Made by a program: the position numbers and the translations under genes
Notes under the pieces: generated by a model
Databases searched by the model: none
The model's input: only the letters and a program-made list of their open reading frames with translations
What the model was told of the DNA's origin: nothing
Shown: positions 12,385 through 21,883 of the stretch, in pieces
How the letters are laid out: every line of letters begins with the position of its first letter
How positions within the stretch are numbered: position 1 is the stretch's first letter
DNA from: Novosphingobium sp. AP12
Lineage (GTDB): Bacteria; Pseudomonadota; Alphaproteobacteria; Sphingomonadales; Sphingomonadaceae
Reading direction: 5' to 3'
NCBI RefSeq assembly: GCF_000281975.1
Contig: NZ_AKKE01000137.1
Location: 1 to 54,713 of the forward strand
Length of the DNA stretch: 54,713 nt

Positions 12385-15300
12385 ATGCATGAACCCATCG
12401 GTTCCTTCGACGATGCCGCCTCCCCCGGCGACGAGAGCGCCATCGCCATTGTCGGCATGTCGTGCCGCTTCGCCGGCGCACGCAGCCCCGACGAGTTCTG
12501 GAAGCTTCTGAGCGAAGGCCGCGACGCGGTCGAGACCTTCTCCGAGGAGGAACTGCTCGCCGCAGGGGTCGCCCCGTCGCTGCTGCGCAATCCGGACTAC
12601 GTGCGGCGCGGCGCTCCGCTGCAGGACATGGAGTGCTTCGATCCCGCGCTGTTCGGCCTGTCGAAGCGCGATGCCGCGATCATGGATCCGCAGCACCGCC
12701 ACTTCCTGGAATGCTCGTGGGAAGCTCTGGAGGATGCCGGCCACACGCCGCAGGGCTTCGAAGGCGTCATCGGCGTGTTCGGAGGCTCCGGCCACAACGC
12801 CTACATGCCCTACAACCTGCTCACCAACGGCAAGCTGGTGAACGAGGTCGGGCTGTTCCTGCTGCGCCACACCAGCAACGACAAGGACTTCCTGACCACC
12901 CGCGTCTCGTACCTGCTCGACCTCAAGGGCCCGAGCATCAACGTCCAGACCGCGTGCTCCACCTCGCTGGTGTCGATCCACATGGCGGCGCAGAGCCTGC
13001 TTTCGGGCGAGTGCGACATGGCGCTGGCGGGCGGCGCCTCGATCGAACTGCCGCACCGCCAGGGCTACCTCTACGAGGAAGGCGAGATCCTGTCGCCCGA
13101 CGGCCGCTGCCGCCCCTTCGACGCGCAGTCCAAGGGCACCGTCTTCGGCAGCGGCGTCGCCGTGCTGGCGCTGCGGCGCCTGGAAGATGCCGTCGCGGCG
13201 GGAGACCACATTCATGCCGTGATCCGCGGCTCGGCCATCAACAACGACGGCAGCGGCAAGGTCGGCTACCTTGCTCCCAGCGTCGACGGGCAGGCGGCGG
13301 TGATCGCCGAGGCGCTCGCGGTATCGGGCATCGATCCCTCCGGCATCGACTATGTCGAGGCGCACGGCACCGGCACGCCGATCGGCGATCCGATCGAGGT
13401 CGCCGCGCTCAAGCAGGTGTTCGCCAAGTCGGCCCCGCGCAGCGCTCCGTGCAGTCTGGGTTCGGTCAAGGCGAACATCGGTCACACCGATACGGCTGCC
13501 GGCGCGGCGGGCGTCATCAAGGTCGCGCTGGCGATGCGCCACCAGGAACTGCCGCCGGTCCCCCACTTCGAATCCCCGAATCCGGAATGCGCACTGGATG
13601 CCGGCCCCTTCCGGGTGCAGGCCGCCAGTGCGTGCTGGCCCCGTCGCGACGATCGCCCCCGTCGCGCCGGGGTCAGCTCCCTGGGCGTGGGCGGCACCAA
13701 CGCCCACGTCGTCATGGAGGAAGCCCCCCGCCGCGCCGCCAGCGGACCCAGCCGCCGCCGCCAGCTGCTGCTGCTGACCTCGGGCGCAAGCGAGACCGCA
13801 GCCGACGCCAATGCCCTCGCCCTTGCGGCATACTTGGGCGAGCGTCCCGAAACGCCGCTGGCCGACGCCGCCTTCACGCTCACCGAAGGCCGCCGCCACC
13901 TTGCCTGGCGCCGCTTCGCCGTGGCCGGAAGCGCGGACGAGGCCGCGACCACCCTCGCTGCCGCCAGCCGCCACGCCTCGTCGCGCCAGCCCTGCATTCC
14001 CGGCCGCCCGGTGGCGTTCCAGTTCTGCGGCGGCGGGCTCCAGCACGTCGACATGGCGCGCGGCCTGTATGAGACCGAGCCCGCCTTCCGCGCCGAGATC
14101 GACCGCGGTCTCGCCGCATTGTCCCGCATCGGCGTGCCCGGCCTGAAGCGCTGGCTGTTCCCTGAGGAGACCGACCGCGCACAGGCCGCCGCCGAACTGG
14201 AGCGGCCTTCGAACGCCCTCCCGGCGCTGTTCATCGTCCAGACCGCTCTGGCCCGCTTCTGGATGGGGCTGGGGATCACTCCCGCCGCCATGATCGGCCA
14301 CAGCTGCGGCGAATATGCCGCCGCGCACATCGCCGGCGTGGTCGACCTCGAAGGGGCCTTGCGCATCGTCCACGCACGCGGCCGCCTGTTCGAGACCACC
14401 GCCAAAGGCGGCATGATCAGCGTGCCCCTGTCCGAGGCCGAACTCGCCCAGCTGCTGCCCGCCGACCTCTCGATCGCGACGATCAACGCGCCAAATCTGT
14501 GCGTCGTCTCGGGCGCGGCAGAGGCGGTGGCCCGCTTCCTGGCCGAACTGCACGAGCGTGAGATCGAGGCGCAGGCGATCCCCATCGAGGTCGCTGCGCA
14601 CTCGTCGATGCTCGATCCGATCCTGCCCGAATTCCGCGCCCTGCTGCAGACCATGACCCTGCACGCGCCGCAGATTCCCTTCGCCTCGAACCTCACCGGC
14701 AACTGGGTGAGCGCGGCGCAGGCGACCGATCCCGAGTACTGGGTGCGCCATCTGCGCGAGCCGGTGCGTTACACCGACGGCCTTCAATGCCTGCTCGGCG
14801 AGCCGGAGCAGGTCCTGCTCGAAGTCGGGCCAGGCCGCAGCATGACCAGCCTCGCGCGCCAGCACCCGGCCCGCCGCACCACGCAGCCGCTCGTCGCCTC
14901 GATGCGCCATCCGGGCGAGGACGTCGCCGACGATCAGCGCCTGCTGGAGACGCTGGGAGAACTCTGGGCGCTCGGCGTCGAGATCGACTGGACCGCCTTC
15001 CGGGCCGGCGAACACCGTCAGCGCATTCCGCTTCCGACCTACCGGTTCGACCGCCAGCGCCACTGGGTCGAACCCGGCGCCACGCTGCACCACGCCAAGC
15101 CGGAGGCCGACCCCGATGCGCGCCTCGCCCTCGGCGACTGGAGCTACGAGCCGGTCTGGAGCCGCGAGAACCTGCCGCAGGACACTGCTCCCACCGGCCC
15201 CGCACTCGTCCTGTGCGGCGGCGACGGCTTCGGCGACGGCCTTGCCCGCCGCCTGCGCGAACGCGGGGTCGAGACGGTGACCGTCAGCGCCGCCGCGCGC

Positions 15301-18300
15301 TATTCGGAAAGCCACGACCATTTCGGTGTGCGGCCCGGTATGCGCGAGGACTGGTCGCGCCTGTTCGCCCGCCTGGCCGGTGCATCGCGCATGCCCGGTC
15401 AGGTCTATCACTGCTGGCTGGCCGCCGGGCAGCCCGCGGGCAAGCGGCGCAGTCCGGCGCTATCCGACCAAGCCGTGCTCGACATGGGGCTCCACACGCT
15501 CATCGCCATGGCGCCCGAACTCGCCGCGCATGGCGAGGACGGACCAATCGTCGTGGGGCTCGTCACCGACCATGCCCAGCGCGTCGCCGGTGAAACCGGG
15601 CTGACGCCGCTCAAGGCCACCGCCCTGGGCGCGGCGCGCACCGTGGCGGCGGAGTATCCCGCCATCGAGATGCGCAACATCGACATCGATGCGGGCACCC
15701 TCGTCGACGCGGTAATCGACGAGGTCTCGGCCGAGCGCGACCTGCGCAGCGTCGCTGGCGGCGATGTCGCCCTGCGCGCCGGCGAGCGCTGGTGCCTTGC
15801 CTATCGCGGCGCACGCGGCCCTCTGGCCGATGCGGACGACACATGGCTGAAGGAGCGCGGCACCTATCTCATCACCGGCGGCCTCGGCGGCCTCGGCCTC
15901 ACCATCGCCGATCATCTCGCGCGTGGATACAAGGCCCGCCTCGTGCTGGTCGGCCGCAGCCCCCTGCCCCCACGCGCGCAATGGGTGGACATGCTCGCCC
16001 GGGGCGACCTTGCGCTCGGCCTCGAAGACAAGGTGCGCAGGCTTCTCGCCCTTGAAGCGGCAGGCGCGGATGTCGAGGTCATTGAGGCCGACGTCGCCGA
16101 TGCCCGCGCCCTGACGCGCGGCATGCGCAAGGCCGTCGCCCGTTTCGGTCCGATTTCCGGCGTCTTTCATGCCGCCGGCGCAGTCGACGACGGCCTGATC
16201 GAGACGCGCACGCGCTCCGCCGTGGAAGCCGTCCTCCGCCCCAAGATCGCGGGAACGCTGGCGCTCGAAAAGGCGCTGGAGGGGCATGCACCCGACTTCG
16301 TGCTCCTGTTCTCCTCCATCAGCGCCTTCGCCGGTATCCCCGGCCAGGTGGATTATGCAGCCGCCAATGCCTTCCTCGACGCCTACGCCCAGTCGCGGCG
16401 GATGGACGCCCGCACGCGCGTCCAGTCCGTCGGCTGGAGCCAATGGGCCGAAGTCGGCATGGCCGCTTCCCTGGGTACCCGTGAGGGTTCAAGCGCCGTG
16501 CTTCCCGAAGACCTCGGGACCGGCAAGCCGGTAGCGCATCCGTTCCTCGAACGGCTCTGCACCATCTCCGAAGATGAATTTGTGGTCACCGGCATCCTAA
16601 CCCCCGAGCGGCACTGGGTGCTCAATGAGCACCGCGTCGTAGATGCCGGTGCGCTGCTGCCCGGGACATCCCTTCTGGAAATGTCCCGGGCAGCGGTTGC
16701 ACTGGTTTGCCAAGGACCTTTGGAGCTATCCGACTTCACCTTCCTCAAGCCGTTCGCGGTGCCCGACGGCGCCGAGCGAGAACTGCGCATTCATGTCCGT
16801 CGGCGCGGCGGGGCCGGGTGGCGCGTCACGCTGCTCGGGCGCCCCGTGCAGTCTCCTCCTGCGGCATGGACCGAACATGCGCACGGCCTCGTCCGGGGCC
16901 ATGCACTCGCCCCGCTGCGGGCCTCGCTCGACCTCGGCGCCATTGCGGAGCGCTGCACCCCTGCCCGCTGCGGCGCGGCGGACCAGCCGATGATGGATTT
17001 CGGGCCGCGCTGGCAAAACGTCACACAGGCGCTGGCCAACCCGCACGGGGAAGCGCTGCTGCGGCTCGACCTCCCCGGCGCGTTCCAGGGGGAGGCAGGC
17101 CAGTTCGGCCTCCACCCCGCTCTCCTCGACTTCGCCACCGCCGGGGCCCAGATGCTGATCCCTGGCCGCGACCCGTCGCGTGATTTCTATGCTCCGTTCA
17201 CCTACCGCCGCTTTCTCGCCTATGCGCCTCTTCCCGCACGCATCTGGAGCCATATCCGCTACGTCTCGGGCGACGAGAGCGGGCACACTGCCGTCTTCAA
17301 CGTCACCATCACGGACGCCGACGGCCTGATCCTCGCCGAAGTGCGCGAGTTCACGATGATGCGCATGGCCGATGCCAGCCTGCTATCGCGGATCGCCGTA
17401 CCCTCGGCCGAAGCGCCGGCGGCGACGCCTACACAGGGGGTGGCCCTGCCGCAGCCCTCCGGCATCCTGCCCGAAGAAGGCGTCGAGATCGTCGCGCGGC
17501 TGCTGTCCGGCAACTGCAGCGCGCACACGGTGATCTCGCCTTACGAACTGGACGCCGTTCTCACCCGACTGCGCACCCCGCCGCGGGCTGCGCGCCGCGA
17601 GGCCGCCAACGGCGACCCGGCCGACCTTCCGGCAACCCCCACCGAGCAGATCATCGCCGATCTGTGGTGCGACCTGCTGGGCATGGAGGCGGTCGGCAGG
17701 CACGACAACTTCTTCGACCTCGGCGGCCATTCGCTGCTCGCGGTGCAGTTCACCAATCGCCTGCGTCGCAAGACGGGCAAGACCCTTCCCCTGGCGACCA
17801 TGCTGGGGCAGCCCACCGTCGCCAACCTCGCGGCGGTGATCGACCCCGACGGCCGCGCGCCCGGGGAGACCGCGACAATCGGCGAGCAGCACCCCGCCGG
17901 CGTCGTCACCATCCGCAAGGGCGCGCAGATCACCCCGGTGTTCTTCGTCCACGACGGTCTCGGCGAAACGCTGCTCTATCGCGGGCTGGCGCTGCGGCTC
18001 GATCCCGCGCGCCCGATCCTGGGGCTGGAGCCGCTGCGCAAGGCGGACGGCAACTATGCCCATACCCGCATCGACGAGATGGCGGCCTACTACGTGCAAC
18101 AGATGCGCACCGTGCAGGGCGAAGGGCCCTACCTGCTCGCCGGCCTCTGCGCGGGGGGCGTCATCGCCTTCGAGATGGCGCAGCAACTTCAGGCGATGGG
18201 GCAACAGGTGGCCTTCGTCGGCATCATCGACGCGGCGGACGTCGAGGCGCGCAAGCATCGCTTCGGCGAATCGCGGGTCCGCCTCGGCCGTGTCGCGGGA

Positions 18301-18843
18301 ATGCTCAGGTCGGGCAATCCCGCCCGCATCCTGCCCGACCTGGCCCGCAAGACTTGGAACCTCGCGCGCTGGGAAGTCGAATCGCGCCTGAGGGAAGCGC
18401 AGGACCGGCGCACCGTCCGCGCCTTGCGCGCGGATGGCGGCAGCGCACCCGCCGAAGCGGCCGAGCGGATCGAAGGACCCGTCGCCATCCCGTTCCTCAA
18501 GCTCTACGAAGTCGCGCACAAGGAACATCGCCCCATCGGCATCCTGCAATCCACCAGCGTCGCGCTGTTCAAGGCAGCCGACGACACCGGCATTCCCGAC
18601 GACATGCCCTACCGCATGGTCTACCGGGACTATGCGCTGGGCTGGGGCAAGCGGGTGCGCGAAGACATCGTCATCCTCGACGTGCCCGGCGGCCACAGCA
18701 GCAGCCTCCAGGAACCCCACGTCGAGACGCTTGCGCCCCTGTTCCAGGCGGCACTGGACGAAGCTCTGGCGGAGCACGGTGCATGGCGCGGCGCATCGTC
18801 CCAGGACGATCGCTACGAAATGCTTGTCGAGGCCGCGGAATGA
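12385..18843 (+). CDS. Type I PKS module: KS-AT-KR-DH-ACP-TE
   Basis: A 2152-residue PKS that should extend the aminoacyl chain from the upstream carrier. KS at ~20-445 has C191, H327 and H367 intact. AT at ~525-830 has S640 in GHSCGE and H739 in VAAHS. KR at ~1130-1370 has the ITGGLGGLG nucleotide fold and S~1310, Y1324, N1328. A hot-dog dehydratase-like region at ~1395-1690 follows the KR, with H1416 and D1582. The carrier has S1783 in FFDLGGHSLL and looks more PCP- than ACP-like. The terminal thioesterase at ~1850-2150 has G-L-C1922-A-G, a cysteine where serine is usual, and H2104. The stop overlaps the next glycosyltransferase as ATGA. KR before DH departs from the usual order. Extender choice is not readable from the AT motif. 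The product would be a short released acid, ester or amide. Confidence 0.92.
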   Translation: MHEPIGSFDDAASPGDESAIAIVGMSCRFAGARSPDEFWKLLSEGRDAVETFSEEELLAAGVAPSLLRNPDYVRRGAPLQDMECFDPALFGLSKRDAAIMDPQHRHFLECSWEALEDAGHTPQGFEGVIGVFGGSGHNAYMPYNLLTNGKLVNEVGLFLLRHTSNDKDFLTTRVSYLLDLKGPSINVQTACSTSLVSIHMAAQSLLSGECDMALAGGASIELPHRQGYLYEEGEILSPDGRCRPFDAQSKGTVFGSGVAVLALRRLEDAVAAGDHIHAVIRGSAINNDGSGKVGYLAPSVDGQAAVIAEALAVSGIDPSGIDYVEAHGTGTPIGDPIEVAALKQVFAKSAPRSAPCSLGSVKANIGHTDTAAGAAGVIKVALAMRHQELPPVPHFESPNPECALDAGPFRVQAASACWPRRDDRPRRAGVSSLGVGGTNAHVVMEEAPRRAASGPSRRRQLLLLTSGASETAADANALALAAYLGERPETPLADAAFTLTEGRRHLAWRRFAVAGSADEAATTLAAASRHASSRQPCIPGRPVAFQFCGGGLQHVDMARGLYETEPAFRAEIDRGLAALSRIGVPGLKRWLFPEETDRAQAAAELERPSNALPALFIVQTALARFWMGLGITPAAMIGHSCGEYAAAHIAGVVDLEGALRIVHARGRLFETTAKGGMISVPLSEAELAQLLPADLSIATINAPNLCVVSGAAEAVARFLAELHEREIEAQAIPIEVAAHSSMLDPILPEFRALLQTMTLHAPQIPFASNLTGNWVSAAQATDPEYWVRHLREPVRYTDGLQCLLGEPEQVLLEVGPGRSMTSLARQHPARRTTQPLVASMRHPGEDVADDQRLLETLGELWALGVEIDWTAFRAGEHRQRIPLPTYRFDRQRHWVEPGATLHHAKPEADPDARLALGDWSYEPVWSRENLPQDTAPTGPALVLCGGDGFGDGLARRLRERGVETVTVSAAARYSESHDHFGVRPGMREDWSRLFARLAGASRMPGQVYHCWLAAGQPAGKRRSPALSDQAVLDMGLHTLIAMAPELAAHGEDGPIVVGLVTDHAQRVAGETGLTPLKATALGAARTVAAEYPAIEMRNIDIDAGTLVDAVIDEVSAERDLRSVAGGDVALRAGERWCLAYRGARGPLADADDTWLKERGTYLITGGLGGLGLTIADHLARGYKARLVLVGRSPLPPRAQWVDMLARGDLALGLEDKVRRLLALEAAGADVEVIEADVADARALTRGMRKAVARFGPISGVFHAAGAVDDGLIETRTRSAVEAVLRPKIAGTLALEKALEGHAPDFVLLFSSISAFAGIPGQVDYAAANAFLDAYAQSRRMDARTRVQSVGWSQWAEVGMAASLGTREGSSAVLPEDLGTGKPVAHPFLERLCTISEDEFVVTGILTPERHWVLNEHRVVDAGALLPGTSLLEMSRAAVALVCQGPLELSDFTFLKPFAVPDGAERELRIHVRRRGGAGWRVTLLGRPVQSPPAAWTEHAHGLVRGHALAPLRASLDLGAIAERCTPARCGAADQPMMDFGPRWQNVTQALANPHGEALLRLDLPGAFQGEAGQFGLHPALLDFATAGAQMLIPGRDPSRDFYAPFTYRRFLAYAPLPARIWSHIRYVSGDESGHTAVFNVTITDADGLILAEVREFTMMRMADASLLSRIAVPSAEAPAATPTQGVALPQPSGILPEEGVEIVARLLSGNCSAHTVISPYELDAVLTRLRTPPRAARREAANGDPADLPATPTEQIIADLWCDLLGMEAVGRHDNFFDLGGHSLLAVQFTNRLRRKTGKTLPLATMLGQPTVANLAAVIDPDGRAPGETATIGEQHPAGVVTIRKGAQITPVFFVHDGLGETLLYRGLALRLDPARPILGLEPLRKADGNYAHTRIDEMAAYYVQQMRTVQGEGPYLLAGLCAGGVIAFEMAQQLQAMGQQVAFVGIIDAADVEARKHRFGESRVRLGRVAGMLRSGNPARILPDLARKTWNLARWEVESRLREAQDRRTVRALRADGGSAPAEAAERIEGPVAIPFLKLYEVAHKEHRPIGILQSTSVALFKAADDTGIPDDMPYRMVYRDYALGWGKRVREDIVILDVPGGHSSSLQEPHVETLAPLFQAALDEALAEHGAWRGASSQDDRYEMLVEAAE

Positions 18844-19823
18844 CAGGTCCCGGCCCCCTGCCCGGCTTCCCGATCGACGCGGTCATCGTCAATTACCGCA
18901 CCGGTCCGCTGGTCGTCGAATGTCTCGAAAGCCTGGCCGCCGAGCGCGACGGCGGCGCGAAGCTCAGGGCGATCGTGGTAGACAACGATTCGCTCGACGG
19001 CTCGGCCGACCTTGTCCAGTCCGCGATCGACCGCAACGGGTGGGACTGGGCCACGCTGCTACGCGCGCCGACCAACGGCGGGTTCGGCACCGGCTGCAAC
19101 CTGGGCATCGCGCACGCGCTTCGGCAGGACGGGGAGGCCCGGGCAATCTGGCTGCTCAATCCTGACACGCGCGCCATGCCGGGCGCCGTCAGCGCCCTGG
19201 CGTCGTTCATGGAAGCAACCCCGGCCGCGGGCATCGCCGGCACGGCCCTGCTGCTGGCAGACGGGTCGCCCTGGCCATACGCCTTCCGTTTTCCGACCGT
19301 ACTGGGAGAATTCGAGCGTGCGCTGCGCTGGGGCCTGGCTTCGCGCCTGCTCGCACGGCACGCCACCCTGCGCGCGATGGACGCCGACTGTGCACCCGCC
19401 GACTGGGTGTCCGGCGCGAGCATGGCGATCCGCCGCGAACTGCTCGAACAGGGACTGCGCTTCGACGAGGGATATTTCCTCTACTACGAGGAAACCGATT
19501 TCTGCCGGGCAGCGCGGCAGATGGGATGGGAGAGCTGGTATGTGCCCCAGTCGGTCATCCTTCACATCGCGGGGCAGAGCACGGGCGTGACGAGCGCCGA
19601 CGCGAACAGCCGGCGCGTGCCAGGCTACTGGTTCGATTCGCGCCGGCGCTACTTCCGCAAGAACCACGGCCCTACCTACGCCCTCGCCGCCGATGTGGCC
19701 TGGGTGTCGGGACATCTGGTGCATCTGTTCAAGCAGGCTTTACGGCGCGCGCCGCGCCAGGATCCGCCACGACTGCTTGGCGATTTCGTCCGTCACGGCT
19801 TCTTCGCCGGCGGCCGGCACTGA
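18840..19823 (+). CDS. Family 2 glycosyltransferase, rhamnosyltransferase-like
   Basis: This 327-residue GT2 enzyme has VIVNYRTGPLVVECL, VVDNDSLDGS, APTNGGFGTGCNLG, LLNPDTR and the acidic YYEETDFCRAA motif typical of WbbL/RfbN-type rhamnosyltransferases. ATG 18840 overlaps the PKS stop as ATGA, so it is translationally coupled to the megasynthase; an upstream in-frame extension lies within the PKS and is rejected. The dTDP-rhamnose operon about 2.5 kb away makes rhamnose a plausible donor. The coupling suggests that its acceptor may be the NRPS-PKS product or a saccharide carrying it; both points are inference. Confidence 0.87.
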   Translation: MTGPGPLPGFPIDAVIVNYRTGPLVVECLESLAAERDGGAKLRAIVVDNDSLDGSADLVQSAIDRNGWDWATLLRAPTNGGFGTGCNLGIAHALRQDGEARAIWLLNPDTRAMPGAVSALASFMEATPAAGIAGTALLLADGSPWPYAFRFPTVLGEFERALRWGLASRLLARHATLRAMDADCAPADWVSGASMAIRRELLEQGLRFDEGYFLYYEETDFCRAARQMGWESWYVPQSVILHIAGQSTGVTSADANSRRVPGYWFDSRRRYFRKNHGPTYALAADVAWVSGHLVHLFKQALRRAPRQDPPRLLGDFVRHGFFAGGRH

Positions 19824-19835
19824 AGCCCGCCGGCC

Positions 19836-20528
19836 ATGGGCCCGAGCGCCGACGCCGCCCTGCTGGCCCAAGGCTTTTGCGCAGAACGCATCGAGGCGCC
19901 CTTCCCGATCTGGCTTGTCGCGACTGGCAGGCCGCCCTGCACCGCCATCCTGGACACCCTGAGCGTGGCCGAGCACGAGCGTGCCGCCCGGTTCGTGCAT
20001 GACCCACTGAGGCGCCGCTACCAGACGGCGCACGGCGCGCTTCGTACCGTGGTGGAAGCCGTCTCCGGCGTGGGTGCCCGGCGACAGACCTACCTGCCGG
20101 GTATCTTCGGCAAGCCCATCCTGCAGGAAGCGCCCGATGTGCATTGCAGCATCAGCTATAGCGGGGAGTTTGCGCTCGTGGCGCTGGCGATCGGCGTGGA
20201 GATCGGAGTCGATCTCGAACGCGTGCGACCTATCGACGGCTCGGTACAGCTCGCATCGATGTATTATACGGATGAAGAAATGGCGCAGTTGGCCGGGCAG
20301 TCGGCGGAAGTAACCGACCATGCGTTCCTGACCGTCTGGGTCAGGAAGGAAGCCTGCTCGAAGGCGCTTGGTAAGGGATTGTCCATTCCCCCCGCTTCGT
20401 TCGAATGCGGCGTGGGCTGTGGTGCGCGCGACGTCCTTATAGAGAACCAGATCGTCGAGAGTAATGTGCTAGACCCGAAGGGCGGTTTGCTGGCGTCTTG
20501 GGCCTGGAAAGGCCGGTTGGAAAAGTAA
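19836..20528 (+). CDS. Sfp-type 4'-phosphopantetheinyl transferase
   Basis: The protein has 230 residues, the usual length for Sfp/EntD enzymes that load the CoA phosphopantetheine arm onto carrier serines. Motifs appear in order: FGKPIL near 92, CSISYSGEFALVAL, the magnesium-binding IGVDLERV near 128, and the WVRKEACSKALGKG signature near 168. It lies 12 bases after the rhamnosyltransferase-like gene and most likely activates S1483 of the NRPS and S1783 of the PKS. Base composition becomes more AT-rich toward its 3' end, at the edge of the regulator region. It is the last gene of the megasynthase transcript and converges on a small luxR gene. Confidence 0.93.
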   Translation: MGPSADAALLAQGFCAERIEAPFPIWLVATGRPPCTAILDTLSVAEHERAARFVHDPLRRRYQTAHGALRTVVEAVSGVGARRQTYLPGIFGKPILQEAPDVHCSISYSGEFALVALAIGVEIGVDLERVRPIDGSVQLASMYYTDEEMAQLAGQSAEVTDHAFLTVWVRKEACSKALGKGLSIPPASFECGVGCGARDVLIENQIVESNVLDPKGGLLASWAWKGRLEK

Positions 20529-20560
20529 AGTCGTCTACCCCTGCTGCATTTTTGACTTCG

Positions 20561-20791
20561 TCAGATAACAGGCTGAAGAAGTCCTTCGCGAATCACATAA
20601 GCGATCATGTGCGCGCGATTGCGTGTCCTGGTCTTGAGCCGCACGTTCTCGACGTGGCGTTCGACCGTGCAAGGTGCGATGTTCAACTCGATCGCAGTTT
20701 CCTTGGCCGAGCGGCCCATTGCTACGTATTGAAGCACATCCAGCTCTCGCGACGTCAGTTGCACGTTTTCGTTTACCCCTACGCGATACAT
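20561..20791 (-). CDS. Stand-alone LuxR/GerE-type DNA-binding protein
   Basis: Only 76 residues, consisting almost entirely of a LuxR-type helix-turn-helix: LTSRELDVLQYVAMGRSAKE, then TVERHVENVRLKTRTRNR. There is no receiver or ligand-binding domain. The ATG at 20791 has a G-rich ribosome-binding site (AAAGGGGG) about seven bases upstream, which supports expression. Small LuxR solos of this kind can act as regulators or antagonists of larger LuxR proteins. It converges on the phosphopantetheinyl transferase gene and probably regulates the neighbouring biosynthetic or rhamnose genes, but that is inference. Confidence 0.8.
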   Translation of the reverse strand: MYRVGVNENVQLTSRELDVLQYVAMGRSAKETAIELNIAPCTVERHVENVRLKTRTRNRAHMIAYVIREGLLQPVI

Positions 20792-21175
20792 CGAAATCCC
20801 CCTTTACCAATATGGAGTAAGTTAACCCCATATACGGACTGTCGCATTGCCCCATGCGAGAGTCACGAGATATTTTGGGGATTCTACGTATAAGTTTATC
20901 TATGTGGGTAAGCTTATGCACTAAAATGGGATTCCGAAAATGCAGTAGGGGACCCCGGATGTGATCCTGTACATCCGCCAAATATTCACCGACGTTAATA
21001 ATGTTTCCGTGTCAAACTATGTCGGAATCTTCAAGTCGTCTTTGCGCAAGCTCATTTCGCCGCACTCACGGCGTCTTATGCTATTTCCATCGCGATAAGG
21101 GACTCTCGGCCCGTCCGCCGACACACGGCGGCGATTGTGCCGGAGAAGCGCATCTTTTGGGTATTTAGGCAGTTC
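20792..21175. other. AT-rich gap between two luxR genes
   Basis: No convincing reading frame covers these 384 bases. They are clearly less GC-rich than the flanking genes. They hold the leader of the small luxR gene with its dyad, and the sequence downstream of the larger luxR gene. No clear hairpin terminator was seen after the larger gene. Confidence 0.5.
20810..20833. promoter_or_regulatory. Dyad ATATGG-N12-CCATAT in the luxR-solo leader
   Basis: Six-base inverted arms at 20810-20815 and 20828-20833 are separated by 12 bases and lie 19 bases before the start codon of the small luxR gene. The position fits an operator or autoregulatory site. No protein can be assigned. Confidence 0.35.
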
Positions 21176-21883
21176 TCAGGCAGCAGTGCTGCTAACTAGC
21201 TCGCGCGCCATGACTGCAGCCTGGGTCCGGTTTTCTACACCAAGTTTGCGCAGAATAGCCTTTACTGCCGCCTTTACTGCGGATTCGTTGATGCCGAGCT
21301 CGCGTGAGATGGCCTTGTTGGGCTGGCCGAGCGCCAGGAACTCGAGCACGCGCAGTTCCCGCTCGCGGAAATTGAATGTTCCGACAACCGAGGAATCGAC
21401 GGATCGAAGGGAGGTCATCGGCATGTTGACCAAGAAGTCGACTGCTTCGTGCGACGCGACCTTCTGCCCGTTGGACACCATCTGCAACACCGCGACGAGC
21501 GACAAGTAAGGCACGTCATCCGGAAAATAAGCATAAGCGCCAGCGGCATAGACCGCGATCATCTCGTCGAAATCAAATGCGCTCGTCAGCACGACGATCC
21601 GCAGGTTCTCGTGGTCGCGCTGGATGATTTCGAGATTCTCTTCGAACTGGGCATGCAGCAGGTCCCGCTCCACCACGAGCAGATGCTGTTCGGGATCGGA
21701 ATGAAAAACCAGTTGGAGATCTTCGAGGCTGGACACCGATTCCGAAACGTCGAAGCAGGCATCGGTGAGGATTCTACGCAGACCTTCCCGATTGATCGAA
21801 TTCTTGATCGCGACTGAGATTGATGCCGGCATGTCGATTATTTGGCCCTCTCTCGGTTCCCACCCCATGCGGAGCGTTACCAT
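21176..21883 (-). CDS. LuxR-family regulator with receiver-like N-terminal domain
   Basis: A 235-residue protein with a response-regulator-like N-terminal domain (about 20-145) and a LuxR helix-turn-helix at about 165-230: FRERELRVLEFLALGQPNKA and NESAVKAAVKAILRKLGV. The acidic pair expected after the first receiver strand is missing (SVAIKNSINREG) and the usual phospho-acceptor aspartate context is not clear (VVERDLL). It may therefore be a pseudo-receiver that does not depend on phosphorylation. The start is uncertain: ATG 21883 gives the longest form, while ATG 21832 gives a protein beginning MPASISVA that matches the domain edge better. It is divergent from the rhamnose operon. Confidence 0.82.
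   Translation of the reverse strand: MVTLRMGWEPREGQIIDMPASISVAIKNSINREGLRRILTDACFDVSESVSSLEDLQLVFHSDPEQHLLVVERDLLHAQFEENLEIIQRDHENLRIVVLTSAFDFDEMIAVYAAGAYAYFPDDVPYLSLVAVLQMVSNGQKVASHEAVDFLVNMPMTSLRSVDSSVVGTFNFRERELRVLEFLALGQPNKAISRELGINESAVKAAVKAILRKLGVENRTQAAVMARELVSSTAA

Noticed and set aside
17664..18839. Long N-terminal extension of the rhamnosyltransferase-like gene
   Set aside because: It lies within the PKS carrier and thioesterase coding region; the ATG at 18840 gives the ATGA overlap and the correct GT2 start.
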